Of a stretch of 64,000 nucleotides of DNA, positions 13,291 to 42,839 are shown piece after piece. Each line of letters begins with the position of its first letter. Positions within the stretch are counted from its first letter, which is position 1. The position numbers were made by a program, and so were the translations under genes. The notes beneath the pieces are model-generated. The model saw only the letters and a list, made by a program, of their open reading frames with translations. It did no database searches and was not told the origin of the DNA. Origin of the DNA: Antennarius striatus (taxonomy: Eukaryota > Chordata > Actinopteri > Lophiiformes > Antennariidae); NCBI RefSeq assembly GCF_040054535.1, contig NC_090797.1, forward strand, positions 10,205,001 through 10,269,000, given 5' to 3'.

Positions 13291-14592
13291 GACGTAACAA
13301 TTGTAGTAAAATAGGAGCACTTTCCATAGAAATGCAGCTCAAGGTGCTTCACAACAAAGAAACAACATAAAATAGAGATTTGAAAGAAATGCAAAATCAA
13401 TAATGATAGCAAAAGTGAAGATTAAAACAGGGGAAATATCTGGGTCAAATGCAAATGAAAATTAAATACGGACTAATAGTTTTTTCCTGAATGATTTTGG
13501 GAACTTCCAATAAACCAGCAGCAGTTTTCTTGGAGTCAGTGAGCGAAACAACCACTCAAATCACGATTGACAATAGATGAAGTACACGGTCTCCTGTAAG
13601 GCTTTTTAATGACACAAGAACATTTCGCCCCTTAACTAAATCTCCATAATCAACTTCAACTGTGCTATCAAACAAATCACCACAAAGAATATCTAGAGCA
13701 CGATAAACGCAAACCAAAATCATTTCATGGGGTGCTCTTAGGTTCTAAGTTACAGGCAAAAACAAGAGGTTTATGTGAACATGATCCTCCTGCTGCGAAA
13801 ACAGGAATGAGTTCTGAGATGCTGAGTGTGAAGAGGAAATGAACAGAGGAAACAACTGGATTGTTTTGTAGCATGCGGTGCCACAACACATCTAGAACAC
13901 GGCTGGTCAATAAAATGAAATTCAAAGGCCATGATTCGGGTCAGCTGAGGGAATACAAGTGAAAACAATTGCTGTGAAACGGACATTGACACAATACTGA
14001 TGATTATTTATCACTGCTAAAGCTCCTCAACTATAACTCAGCTTGAATAGAGACTTGAGACAGTTTTAAAACCTCTTAATCCTTTTAAACTATTGAGTCT
14101 GAACCCAAAGTTTAATCTCTGCCTGAAAGAGATTCTGGTTGACTGCTGAGCACGTCTTCAAACTTCATGTGGAACTTCCCCTTAGCTCTCAAAGAGAAAA
14201 AAAAATCCAACTACATCCTGGTTCATGCACCCTAGACTCATTTATTCCTTGTCCTCTTGTCATGCATTTAGCAAGAGGGGATTGTATCGATCACCATATT
14301 TGCCCAGAGTAAGCATTGGTTCACAATAGAGCACTTAATGTTTAACTAGTTATGTATGAGTTTAGGGGCCGGGATGGAAACAAGTTTGTTTCTGTCAGAA
14401 TATTTGTGATTGTTGGGAATTAAAGAAGGGACTCAAGTTTCAAACTCGAGCGTGGGTTTTAATGTGGATTCCATTTCTTTTACACACTCACAATTTCCCA
14501 CGGGAGTTCATGTCAGATGGATTATTGTAATGCCGCACAATAGATCAGATTGAGTTTTCTACTTCCTGGTATTATCACTGATGGAAGCCAGG

Positions 14593-14595
<3 letters not shown>

Positions 14596-14631
<36 letters not shown>

Positions 14632-14723
14632 TGGAGAGGTGTGATCGGAGCATGTAACAATCATATAGGCGTGTGTGTGCGTGTGTGTGTGTGTGTGTAT
14701 GTGTGTGTGTGTGTGTGTGTGTG
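14596..14723. repeat. Two GT microsatellites upstream of the mucin promoter
   Basis: GT tracts at 14596-14630 and 14671-14723 end eight bases before the TATA box of the mucin gene. Their length could vary between individuals and lies within the likely promoter. Confidence 0.95.
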
Positions 14724-14730
14724 ACACGGC

Positions 14731-14739
14731 ATATATAAG
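14731..14739 (+). promoter_or_regulatory. TATA box of the mucin gene
   Basis: The sequence ATATATAAG lies about 66-74 bases before the ATG at 14805. A start site about 25-30 bases downstream (near 14760-14770) would leave a 5' UTR of about 35-45 bases. No splice acceptor intervenes. A TATA-driven promoter fits a strongly tissue-restricted secretory gene. Confidence 0.65.
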
Positions 14740-14804
14740 CATGCGTTGGACTGTTTCTGCACTTCCTCCTGGCTGCACCTGCTCACTGGGGGGCATCAGA
14801 CAGC

Positions 14805-30824
<16,020 letters not shown>

Positions 30825-33210
30825 AAAAACCCAAACACTTACAGCCCAGATGGGAGCCAAGAACACAGATTTTAATACATGCTTTAGATTTTAGAATCAA
30901 CATCTCATGGATTGAAATTGAATGGATTATAATGCTACAGTGTTTTAAATGAATGGGATGGAATAAGTGTTGTCCTATGATTGTAAATCTATTTTTTAAT
31001 TCTCTGCATTTGAAGAAATTACAAGATAAATAAAATGAATCATGTCTTAATCATGTATTTGTGTATTATGAATATAAAGCTGGGGTTACACCGACTGCTT
31101 CACACCTTTTCAGCCCAGGTCCCGAAATAATCTGATCAATCACATCTCCATGTCAATAACACAACTTCAGAAATGAGTGGTCGTCATCATCTACGTTGTG
31201 GTAGTTATTAGAAATAGTGCTTTTTATCACTTCAGTTTCAAATTTCAAATTACAATATATTTATGTCAGTTGATAAAATAGAAGCTGTATTTCATCCTAC
31301 TTTCTATGGAAAAAGAATTCCAACAAAAATTTAAACATCAACAATTTCATTGCTTTGGTTGCTGCTGAGGGTTTTTTTTTTCTCAACATGTAAGTGACGT
31401 TTAATAATCCAATCATCCTTTATAAACTGTATCAGGTGATGTGTTTTATTCAGCCATTTAAACACAAAGAGAAGGCCATTGTTAAGAGCTATCAATAGGA
31501 CAGGAAGACTTTGATCAGGTCTAGGAAACGCCCGTCTTTACAAAAACTGATTTTCTCCACGAGAGGAAAACACTTCTCTCTTTGAAAACAGCAAACTAAC
31601 AGAAACAGCCGGCTTGTAAAATAAGCCTCGTCCAGCTTCACGCTGCTGCTGTTTGTTGTGGGTTCAAAAGGAAGGATAGTCGTAAGCTTATGATGTTCAC
31701 AGAGGAGGATGTATTAATGTGTACAGACTGTGTGTGTTTGCATTCAGTGAACCTCTGAACCGGTGCTGGCCCGACATGGATACCATGTTACCCAACCACA
31801 GTGGTCATGTTTGGGCTGGGGTTTGTGTGTGAGTGTGTTTGGAAGGGAAGGAGGGCCACTGACATGATCAACAAGTGCACATGAATGGCTGGGTTACTGA
31901 TTACAGGCAATGTTATAGATTGTTTCTGATAAGAGTCTTGCTTTGAGCACAAAGTCCTGCCAAGTACAGTGACTTAAAACTTCTTCAGCTGCTTTGCCTC
32001 ATCCTTCCCATCATTTGTAGGACCTCTGCTACCTCTCAGGTAAATACCTTTCTTCTTTTTTTGACTGCTTGATGAAGTGAGGAGATTTTTTTTTAAAATC
32101 GTCGATTATCTTTCTATTGCGATCAGAAAAGAAATTAACAAAGAAAACAAAACAAAATTAAGATCCTTCAAAATGAATGTGGCAGCATGCATGCAGACTG
32201 GCCTGTGCAATACATGCTTTCTTACAAAGAAGGCACCTGTGCAGAATGCAGGGAGAAATACGGATGTCCTTGGAAAAGGCTTTTTCTGGATAGCAGCATA
32301 TGTTGTTCAAAATCCTGTTTGTTTCTCAGCATTGGTGGGGCTTTTTGAATATTTCTTAGTATCCAAGACCCATGTCCTGGATACTAATCTCCTCATACCA
32401 TCACAGGTTCCAACCTTAGAATGTTGTGCTGGAGGCAATCTGGATGGTCCTTTTCCTCTTTAGGTCAGAGGATATGACGTCCAGGAATATTTTAAAATTG
32501 GAGCGATCAGACTACAGGACACCCAGTCCATCTCAGAAGATCTTGATCAGTGAATTTAGAGGCAATGGTATTCACAATTATCTTAATCTGAATTTTTAAA
32601 TTCAGGATTGAAACATGTTCAGGAAACATTACTTTCCGAGTCATTCCTGAGCCTGTGTTGTAATGTCCTTCTTCAAATGACATTGCAATTACAGTGACAT
32701 CTGCTAGATCAAAGGTCATGGGTACACCATGTTCATATTTGGCCTTGCCCCATGCATGCTGAAATTTCTCTGGATTCTGGTGTGGATGATGAAGTGTTCT
32801 TTTGGACTACATGCAAATCTTGCCTGTGGAAAACATTAAATAGACACATACAGCCTGTTTTAATCCCCAAGGCTTTAAATGCAACAGCCAGCCAGAGGCC
32901 TTTTTTTCCAGTGTGTTTCTATTGTGAAGTAGCGTAATGGGCAACAATAACATTGTCAAAGTTTTTACTGTTTAAATGTCAAAAAGTGTGAGTAAGTTAT
33001 TGCCCCTTGCCCCACTTTTAACGCAATGGTTTTTCCTTTTGTGGTGGTGGTAATTTTTTTAAATAAAATTTTGACATTTTAATAAAAAAAAATTTGATAA
33101 ATCCTGAAAGGAATATAATTTAGGATATAATCCTGAACTGTGTTTGTGTTTGTAGCTTGATTTCTGTAGGTCCTTTGTTGGTGTGTTTTCTGCTACCTCT
33201 CTGCAGCATC
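30825..33210. other. Intergenic region between mucin and first SLCO gene
   Basis: This contains the mucin 3' UTR (to about 31055) and then about 2.1 kb without a recognisable coding exon. A small imperfect inverted repeat sits at 32356-32387. A splice acceptor at 33205-33206 just before the SLCO start codon suggests that an upstream untranslated SLCO exon lies somewhere in this interval; I could not locate it. The 128-codon open frame at 32077-32463 lacks any recognisable domain. Confidence 0.65.
31029..31034 (+). terminator. Polyadenylation signal of the mucin gene
   Basis: AATAAA lies 205 bases after the TGA at 30822-30824 and is the first canonical signal downstream. It implies a short 3' UTR. 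Confidence 0.7.
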
Positions 33211-36200
33211 ATGAGTGTAGAGTCCAAAAAATCATGTGACGCCCGGTGGTCCAAGCTCAAGGTCGGTGAAATGTTACCCTTTCCCTGCATGACGAAGCAT
33301 ATCAAGGAGCAGCCCTCAGTGCATCATGTCCAATTTTATTGTTATATTGTTATTAATATAATTTATTATTACATTTAGATCTATTTCTTTGATCACAAAT
33401 AACACAAGACTGGGATTGGCCAAGCTATAAAATTTCCTCATAAAGCAACTCTATTGGCATAAATTTATTTTAGCACAACATTTTAATCTCAGCTTTATCT
33501 TTGACCGACAAAAGCTACACCTCATAATGTAGTAAAAAGCAAAGCATTAACCAAAAAAAATCCTGCTTTTTCTCTGGTACAGATAAACCTTTGAGACTTT
33601 GACACCAAATCAGACCATGAAAACTGTCTGAATGGGAACAAAGCCGTTTAAAGGGTCATTAACAGGCTCGTTCGTCACAGACAAACACATAACAAAAGCG
33701 ATAATGTCAGTGTTACATGATCCTTTAAGTGTTATACACAGTGGTAGACCTATGGATTCCATGAAAAGGTAATTACATTGGTTTACTTTAACTTTATGAC
33801 ATTCCTCCTGATAGCAGACTAATCTTATAAGTAAGTGGGACATTATTGTTTGTCCGTAGCTGATAACACTGGTATAATATTGAGTAAAGGGTCTTGGTCA
33901 CTCTAGTGCTGAATTAAGAACATATAAGTTAATGAAGCTGAACTCTGAATGAACCTTTTTTTTCATTTGCTGGGTGTGAAAGAAAGAAAGTAATTATAGT
34001 GACAGTTGTCTGTGACCTACATTTGTACAGTTGTACTCCCTTTCAATTTTTAACACTCTTTGTGTTGAAGACATTATGAAAATGTCACCGGATATTGTTT
34101 TATTTAATTCCCAGAACCAAAACATCAATAACGATTTTTTTTTAACTTGACCTCCATATATTTTTAAGATATAACAAAGCAAAAGCTTCAATGAAATATT
34201 ATCTGCGCTCAACATGATGTGGACAAGAAAATACAAATATTTCCATTGTAACCAATCAGGAACCAGTGAATGAAAATGCAGGAATCACTTGTAAAGTATT
34301 GTAGAACTTATAAACAAATGTAATAATTCAGTTTTTTGCAGTTCTTGTGAAAAGTACACTTTATGCTTTATGCTTTGTGTCAAAATAAGCCTTGTTAAAA
34401 AGGCCTTTCATTATATTACTGGAACTCCTTACAAGTAGATTAATCCTTTCTCATTGTCTGACCTGAAGCTGATAAAATTGAACAAAAGATTTGGTAATTG
34501 TTCTAGTTTTGCAAAAGAATCTGATATCGTTTTGTGTTTGTGTGTTTCCAGCTTTTTCTGGCTTCTCTGGCTTTTGCATATTTTGCAAAAGCCTTTGGAG
34601 GAGCCTATATGAAAAGCTCCATAACACAGATAGAGAGGCGCTTCGATATTCCCAGCTCCCTCACTGGGGTTATAGATGGTGGCTTTGAGATGGGTATGTT
34701 TGATTTCTTCATATTTATGGACTTACATGTTTTAGTGATAAATAATGTATGAGTAATAATAGAATTATGTTCAACACAAAGGCACCAGTCCCGCTTACTT
34801 CCAAAAAAAACTTTTTTTAGTTAACCAGCATAGCTAGATTAGCATAAATAACATAGTCTGAAGTCATCCATAGCGTATATTAGGATTTGTTTTTTTAAAT
34901 TCATGCAAAAAGTTTATGAGACTCGTGAAACGACAACATAACGTTTCTACGTCTCCTACTGGGAGTATAAAATACATAAGATGTGAGAAGAGAGGTTCAG
35001 CGGTGATGGTAAGCTAGTCATCCTCTTGTCCAGTGTTGATGTTAAACATCTACTAATTCTAGCTTTGACACCAGATGTGAGAGTAGTGACTGACTGAACT
35101 ACTTCAACACAGCACATGTGTGTTTTTTTTCCAAATTGTAAACCAGTATTTAATCCCTGGTGCATTCCTTAATCCCATTTCATCTCCTTTCAGGCAACCT
35201 GTTGGTCATAGCCTTTGTGAGCTACTTCGGTGCCAAGCTCCATCGTCCCAGGCTAATCGGTATTGGTTGTGTGATCATGGCGATTGGAGCCTTCGTCATA
35301 GCCCTGCCTCACTTCCTCCAGGGACTGTAAATACAGTTTATTTTATATTCTCTATAGTTTCTATGCTGTACAATCCTGCTGTAATACAAATCACATGACA
35401 TAGAATCAAATGAGGAGACATGTAAAGACAATGTATTTGACTCTGTACATTCTACTCCATGTGTTTTACCATACGTATTCTACGTAAAATGAAACCACAG
35501 ATTTCAGGAATAGAACAAGACTGGTGAAGAACCCAAAGCACGATAGACTAGCAGGCGGGTCATGTTTCAAAAGGTTTAATCAGGCAGGCAGGGTTCAGGT
35601 ATCAGGTAGTCAGCCCAAGAGGCAGACAAATCAGACAAATGACAGGCAAACAGGCAGAATCCAGAAATCAGACAGGGTCAGGCATGAAGCAGTCAAAACC
35701 AGGGCAGACAGGTTCGACGAGGGTTGGCAACAGACAGGGTTCAGAAAACAGGCAGGATCACAACAGGGTCAAAAAACAGGCAAGATATACAGGCTGGAGA
35801 ATCAGGGCGAACACTTAACAATCTGGCAGAGGACAAAGGGGTGAGCAGGATATATGAAGGTTAATGGCTGGTTAGGGGAGTGACAGCAGGTCAGTGAAGG
35901 GAAGGCAGGTGCAGGGGGATAGGATCTGAAATTATATGATATATTATTGAAATGAAGGCAAACAGGAACTATGAGACAAGAGGTGTGACAACAGAGGAGA
36001 TCTGAGGTATAAAACATCAATAATATTTCAGTCATTTTAAACTTTGCCCGTGTTGCATTCCCTGACTGACATCTCTATGCACCCCTCAAATTCAGTTCAC
36101 ACCACAGTTTAGTACATATTCAACATGGAGCTCAAAGTAGACTAAGATCCTCAATTGAATAAACTCACATTTTTTGTGTGTAAATTACTTTCTGGAATTT

Positions 36201-39200
36201 ATTAAACAAAATAGAGTTTGTGATGATTTTGTTAAAAAACACTTAATTTAGAGATAAGTAACACACGGCCCCACTACCACACAGACTGAGACAAGTGGGA
36301 GATAATGAGTGGTTATATATATAAACACCATCTATCTAGATATATAAGATATATTTTTCCTCTTTAGCTGTGCTCTTTAATTTTCAGGAAATCATCTCAG
36401 TACTTTTCCTTTTAAAACAGTCATAGGGAAATTGTCAATGTTTTCTAGGTATAAATATGAGACCACAGTGTCTCACAGCACGGCTTTTAACAGCAGTGAG
36501 ACCATCCTGCCCTGCAAGTCTAACTACAGCCTGAGTGATGCAGAGGACAAGCCTGATATGAAGGTCAAAGCAGGTACTTTGCAAAATGTTCATTATAACA
36601 TCACATGTAAGCTCTCTGAGCCTGAACTTTCAGTCACTTTACTGTTTTAGATATGAAACCAAATTGATGCATTGATAGAAGGAGTTGATGTGTTGAGTCC
36701 AGATTTTCCCCCTTTAGATTGTGAAAAGGTGGCTGGTTCATCTTTGTGGGTCTACGTCTTAATCGGAAACATGCTGCGTGGAATCGGAGAAACTCCCATC
36801 ATGCCTCTGGGTGTGTCTTATCTGGATGACTTCTCCAGAGAAGAGAACACTCCGTTCTATTTGGGTTAGTCTTGATGAACTTCCTACCTGCATGTACCAG
36901 CATTTATTATGGTACCAAATCTTCAAAGAACAGTTCACTCATACATTGTATAATAAGACATTTCCTATAATGATGATGCAACGCCATATCCCAAAATTAA
37001 TTTGGAAAGAACACCATTTACACTTGTTAAAGATGGAATATTAGTTCTAGCCTTCAAGCCAAAATCTTTCTCATATCCCCTGTCTGAAGGGAGCATGTAA
37101 ACTTGAATTCCAGATTGTGTTTGTTTACGCTCCACGTTACATTGATAACATTTTTTTGACATTAGTGTCTCATCATTGGTTTGTTATAACTTTTCTGTGA
37201 GCCAATACCGTCTAAAATACACAACCTTTTTTTCCCTGTTTATTTACTCAACAGCTTGCATTCATACAGTTGGAATCCTGGGGCCTATGTTTGGGTTCAT
37301 GCTCGGGTCCTACCTGGCCAAGATCTACGTAGATATTGGAGCTGTGGATTTAGGTATGGGACATCTGAAAGCACAAAACGTGTATTACTTCTCACCTTCT
37401 GTTGTTGTTTCTTACTGGTTAAATCAGAATTACCCCGGATGATTAGACAAATATTGAGCAATAGACTGTGCTACTATGTCCACATAACCCTTATGAAAAG
37501 TGTATTAATGACCTTTGGCTAAACAGTTAACCCTTCATCTGCTTGAACATACAAAACATGGAAATGTTGACAATCCCTGAAGAGGAGGATTGCATGCTCC
37601 CCTACTCCTGCTTAGGTCTAGACTGCTATGATGAAGCATGTTTGGCAACTGATGTGCTACAAACATAGCCTCCTCCATAATCTTTTATCTTTACTTATCT
37701 TGCTTCCTCAGATACCATCACCATCAACTATAAGGACTCCCGTTGGGTGGGGGCCTGGTGGCTAGGCTTTATAGTGACTGGCACCTTGGTTCTGTTGTCC
37801 AGTATCCCTTTCTGGTTCCTGCCCAAGTCTTTGCCCAAGCAAGGGGAAGAGGAGAGTCAGACTAAAAGTACAGAGCTGACCAGTATGTCAGAGCAAGATA
37901 ATTTCCTACCAGAAGAAACCCAGAATCATGAGGACAAGGAGAAAGAGAAGCCAGTTACGTTGCAAGATATGGCTAAAGGTATTATCCAAGCTTTTTGACC
38001 TATCTTGACATAGAGCATTGTCAGAATGTTTGGTAAAATTACTTAACATCAAGAACAATAAGCAGTATAAAAACACACGCCATAAACTACTAATATGGCT
38101 AAAGGTTAAGCACTGATTATCCACTGTAGGCAACAGTTGTATGTCACTTTAGGACAGAGATATAATGATTGTTACCACATAACCCTTCTGAAAAGGCCCC
38201 GTCATTCATTTCAACACTAATATTGTCTCCAAAAGGACAATATGAAATTTTATAAGGCAAATAATTCCATAACAATGATGCAAACTATCCTCTGGAAGGT
38301 ACACATTACTGCATATTCATCCTAGAATGATGGCAGAAGATATTATGTATCAAATCAAATCACCTTTATTTGTAAAGCCATTTTCATGCAAGAACATGGA
38401 ACACAACATGCGTCACAGAATACACAATATGGAAACATGGCATGATGGTGAGGATGAAGAACTAAAAGGATCATTGTAATGAAATAAATACAGTCGAAAA
38501 ATTAAACAGGAAATTAGAAAATAAAATAGAATGGATACGATACCAGTAATACATATACACAAAATACCATTTAACATTAATATCTTTATCATCTTTCATG
38601 TAAATGCATGTTATATATGTAAATATAGCATTATTGCTGTCTTTGTGCTTTATTTGAGCAGATTTCATTCCCTCTCTGAAGAGGCTTTTCAGCAACAGCA
38701 TCTTCTCGCTGATGATCCTCACTTATCTGGTGTCCGTCAACGGCTTCATTGGCATGATCACCTTCAAGCCAAAGTTCATGGAGCAAATATTTGGACAGTC
38801 AGCTTCCAAAGCCATTTTCCTCATAGGTATGAAGCTCTAACTGACCTCAATATACTCTGTTTACTGAGCTTTGTAGACCAATGCATAGAAAACAATGATG
38901 TTATTGAAGGGAAGTGTGATTGTGAGAGATAAAGTCGACTTCATAGCCATAAATGACCCAGTACTGGCTTTCCCTTTGTGTAGATAGCACCTTGAGCTAA
39001 GATTAGAATAAATGACTATTTTATGACTGCTTACCAGTACAGCTAGAACTAAAATTGTTTGACTACAGACATTGTCAAGTCATTGTTCATTGCTCAACCA
39101 TTATTATGACGTGTAGCATTACAGCAACAGCCTTAGTATGGTGAACAGAACTGCTCTATGGAAGAAAAAAACTTTGGATTTGAACACAACAAATAGAGGT

Positions 39201-42200
39201 CCTAAAGTTATTAGGTTGATTAATTCAGGCAAAATGTCCTTAACTAGTCTGTAAATGAACCGCAGTAAACAATGAAAATGAATCCAGTTATTTACTTATG
39301 TCAATTCAACTAGGAGGACTGTTGTTTCTTCAGAAAACAAATTATGATATGGTGGTTGTTGTAATACTTGACAAGTGAACTAGTGCATGAATTTGCAAAT
39401 GAATGGACAAATCATCCAAAATCATTAACATCAGGGGAACATGGTAAATGTTTAAAATAGAGTGTATACCTTAAGGTTTACCACCCACAACTTCTGCTGT
39501 CGAAATTGAGTTGACACAAGAAAATTTTTATTGACAACTAAAATAAGATAACTAACCTCCCTAAAATTGTCTCACTGGATTTAGATGATTCACAAAATTC
39601 ATTAAATTGAATTGAAATGATCAGAAATTTGCTGATCAGCGGGAAATTGCCATCTGTGCAGTATTTGGTTGCTGTTGTCAGTTGAAAGTATTAAGTTAGG
39701 TTTTTTGAAATAATTGCAAAGGCTTTAAAAGTTTAAAATGGTGAAAATGATGTCTGTTACATGCAGAATATTGTCTGTGTAAGTTCTCAGTCAACCATGT
39801 TGAGGTAAATCAAGGAGAGCAAAAATTATACAACTGGACTTACTCCAGGCTTCTTCAGTTGTCAGAACTGAAGAAGCCTCTTCGATGAAAGGTGAAATGT
39901 CTTCAACCAGACATGAGCAAGTTCTCTTGATCTTTTTCTGCTCTTCACATATAATGTTATAAGGTAAGGTTATTGAGTTAATTTTTCAGAGTGGTTGGTG
40001 AACAGCTGAAGAACGAAACGTGCTGTCAGAATATTAAAGTCATCATAAAGGTGTCTCGTAAATGCCCTGATGAATGAACAACTAGTTGTTGGTGCAACAT
40101 ATTCTCTTCATGGTGTCATATTGTCATTGGTGTATTCACTGATTCATTCTTTTACCAATTCATTAATATATCCATTCAGGTATACTGAACCTCCCAGCAG
40201 TTGCTTTAGGCATCATCACTGGTGGTTTCTTACTAAAGCGTTTCAAGCTGGGAGTCATTGGAGCAGCCAGGGTGGCAATGACCGCCTCTATTTGCTCCTG
40301 CATACTGCTGTTTGTTCAGGCTTTCCTCAACTGTGACAATGCAGAGGTGGCTGGTCTCACCATCACATATCAGGGGTAATTACAGAATTTAAAACATCTT
40401 ATTTTTATTGTTATTAAGAATTCTTCCCATAGAAATAATAGCATATCTCACTGGACTGGGGTCCCACATTCTTATATGTCTATTCATGTCCATAAGGGTT
40501 CCTCAAGTGTCCTACAACCACCAGACTTTACTGTCAGAGTGTAATATGGGCTGCTCCTGCTCAAAGAAGCACTGGGACCCAGTATGTGCCTACAATGGAA
40601 TGACCTATGCCTCACCATGCCTGGCTGGCTGTCACAGCTCCACCGGCACTGGCAAGGACACAGTAAGGCATCAATATTTCTTTATACCAATAGATAAGAT
40701 TGAACAGATGGTGAAATCAAAATCAAAAAAGCTCAAAGCCAAGCGTTTAACTCCAGAAGAAGAGAATGAGACTCATCATGTAAATATTGCAGCTAGAGTT
40801 GTTTACCCAAACTAACTCCTAGACTGGGCTGACAATGGCCACAGCCAGTCTAGAGAACAGCATAAAATGGTATAAATGGTTTGAAGTCTATCAATTAATA
40901 GATGCATGAGGTAAAGTATGAGTCAACACTCTGTAAAACCGTATGTCACTTCAGTAAGTATATTTTCAGTGGAATGACTAGATATGAATGCACAAAATGT
41001 GCCAAAAAGGTACAGAGAAAAAAACCTCTTTCTAGCATGTTTGAAAAGAGTTGATGGTTATAAATGTATCCATAGTTATTTTTATAATCTAAATCAATGA
41101 GTTTAAGTCGCTGGTGACTTTTCTGCAGGCTTTTGTAAGAGCTTGACTGAGTGTCAAAGGCTGATTCAAAATATCAACACGTTGGATTAAAGACATTCCG
41201 TACGTATTCAAAACTCTGCTTCAAGTTTCAGAGGTTGAGACATGAGATTTAATTAAATGTTAGTCATTGAGCTTTATTTGTGGTAGAAATACCTAAAATA
41301 GTAAATAAAGCCCACATTCACAGTCAATTATTCTCACCTCTGTCTTCTTCTTCTTCAGATGTTTCATAACTGTTCCTGTGCTGGCGAGATGTTGGCCCCA
41401 GGAATGAACATGTCTGCGGTGCTGGGACAGTGCCCGAGGAAGAGTGACTGTGACCGCATCTTCAAAGTTTACATGGCTTTGTCTGCACTGGGGTCATTCA
41501 TTTCAGCCTGCGGGGGAACACCAGGATACATCGTACTGCTGAGGTCAGACACACTCAGACTTTAATTTCTGGGTTTTTTAATGGCCTGCGGTGTCTTTTT
41601 CATAATTTACACATGCAGTGGGAATGGGAACCTTGTGTTAACATTATTGGCACTAACACAGAACCTGATGTACAAAACTAACGCAGTCTAAATGAAACAT
41701 GAGAGAGGTAAGACTTGAGTATTGTATATTGGTCGCTGTCTGTATTTTCTCTACAGTGAGGAAAATGTAGGGGTTTTACATCCTGTAATGGATGCAGATT
41801 CAGTCACTTCTATCTCAGTCAGATTACTGGTTTTGCCTCGACTTTTTATGACACAGGGAGCAGGGGAAGTTGACTTCAATAGTTTGTGAGGAACTTTCAG
41901 TGTGTAGCTCTGAGCCAGGTCGTTACCATACACCGCTACTGTAACCTGAACACGACCCCCCCCCCCCACATACACACACACACACCTGATTAAAACAGAG
42001 CTAACTACTTAGCCAAATGCTAGCTGACTTGAACAGTTTGTGAGGAACTTTCAGTGTGTAGCTCTGAGCACGGACATTACCGCACAATGCTACCGTAGCC
42101 TGAACGAACTCCCCCTTGGGGACATGTCAACCAATCAATATCTTCAATCACAGAGAGCCGTTTGTGATGTCACAAATACCACTCTAGCAAAATCTGACTG

Positions 42201-42752
42201 TTTTGATTCGATCTGGGCCATGAATTCCTAAAACTCCAAATATTTATTGATGCAGGAAGCGTTTGTTTCCCAGATTCTAGGAGTTGGTCGGGTTAGGGAG
42301 GACCACTGTTTATATGTGGAGATCTAAACTTATGACTTTCATAATAGGACCTTTATTATTGCTGATGAGTTACAATATACTTCTATGCGGGCTAATGTTG
42401 CAGGTCCATACAGCAAGACCTCAAAGCTCTGGCGTTGGGAATGCAAACACTGATAGTAAGAACTCTGGGTAAGTACTGAAAATATGTTTTTGTATGTCAT
42501 TGCATAAGTGCATAGAACCATGTTTACAAAGACAGTCTTGGTGAATGCACTGACGGTTTTTGTTTTGTTTTGTTTTTTATTTAAATGTGTGTGACTGCGT
42601 GCATTTAGGTGGGATACCTCCTCCAATATATTTTGGGGCGCTGATTGATCGAACCTGTTTGAAGTGGGGGACAAAGCAGTGTGGAGGTGTTGGAGCATGT
42701 CGGCTGTATGATGCCAATGCCTTTAGGTACTGGATAACTTCTCATCAGATAG

Positions 42753-42839
<87 letters not shown>

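Larger units (their letters stand above)
10391..14730. other. Divergent intergenic region between slc2a13 and the mucin gene
   Basis: About 4.3 kb separates the two start codons, which point away from each other. It should hold the slc2a13 promoter and 5' UTR near 10391-10750. It also contains a C/A homopolymer (10439-10473), a GT tract (12393-12459), telomere-like repeats (12632-12721), a dispersed repeat copy (about 12955-13290) and GT tracts next to the mucin promoter (14596-14723). I found no convincing coding exon. In mammals LRRK2 lies between SLC2A13 and MUC19, but nothing like it is seen here. Confidence 0.7.

Noticed and set aside
10391..14730. Search for LRRK2 exons expected from mammalian gene order
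   Set aside because: No kinase, Roc/COR or leucine-rich repeat coding segment is visible, so the gene is absent from this interval.
32077..32463. 128-codon open frame before the first SLCO gene
   Set aside because: It begins without an ATG, shows no domain or splice context, and its composition looks random.
35524..35844. 106-codon polar open frame in SLCO copy 1 intron 3
   Set aside because: It is generated by the 'caggcagg/cagacaggg' repeat.
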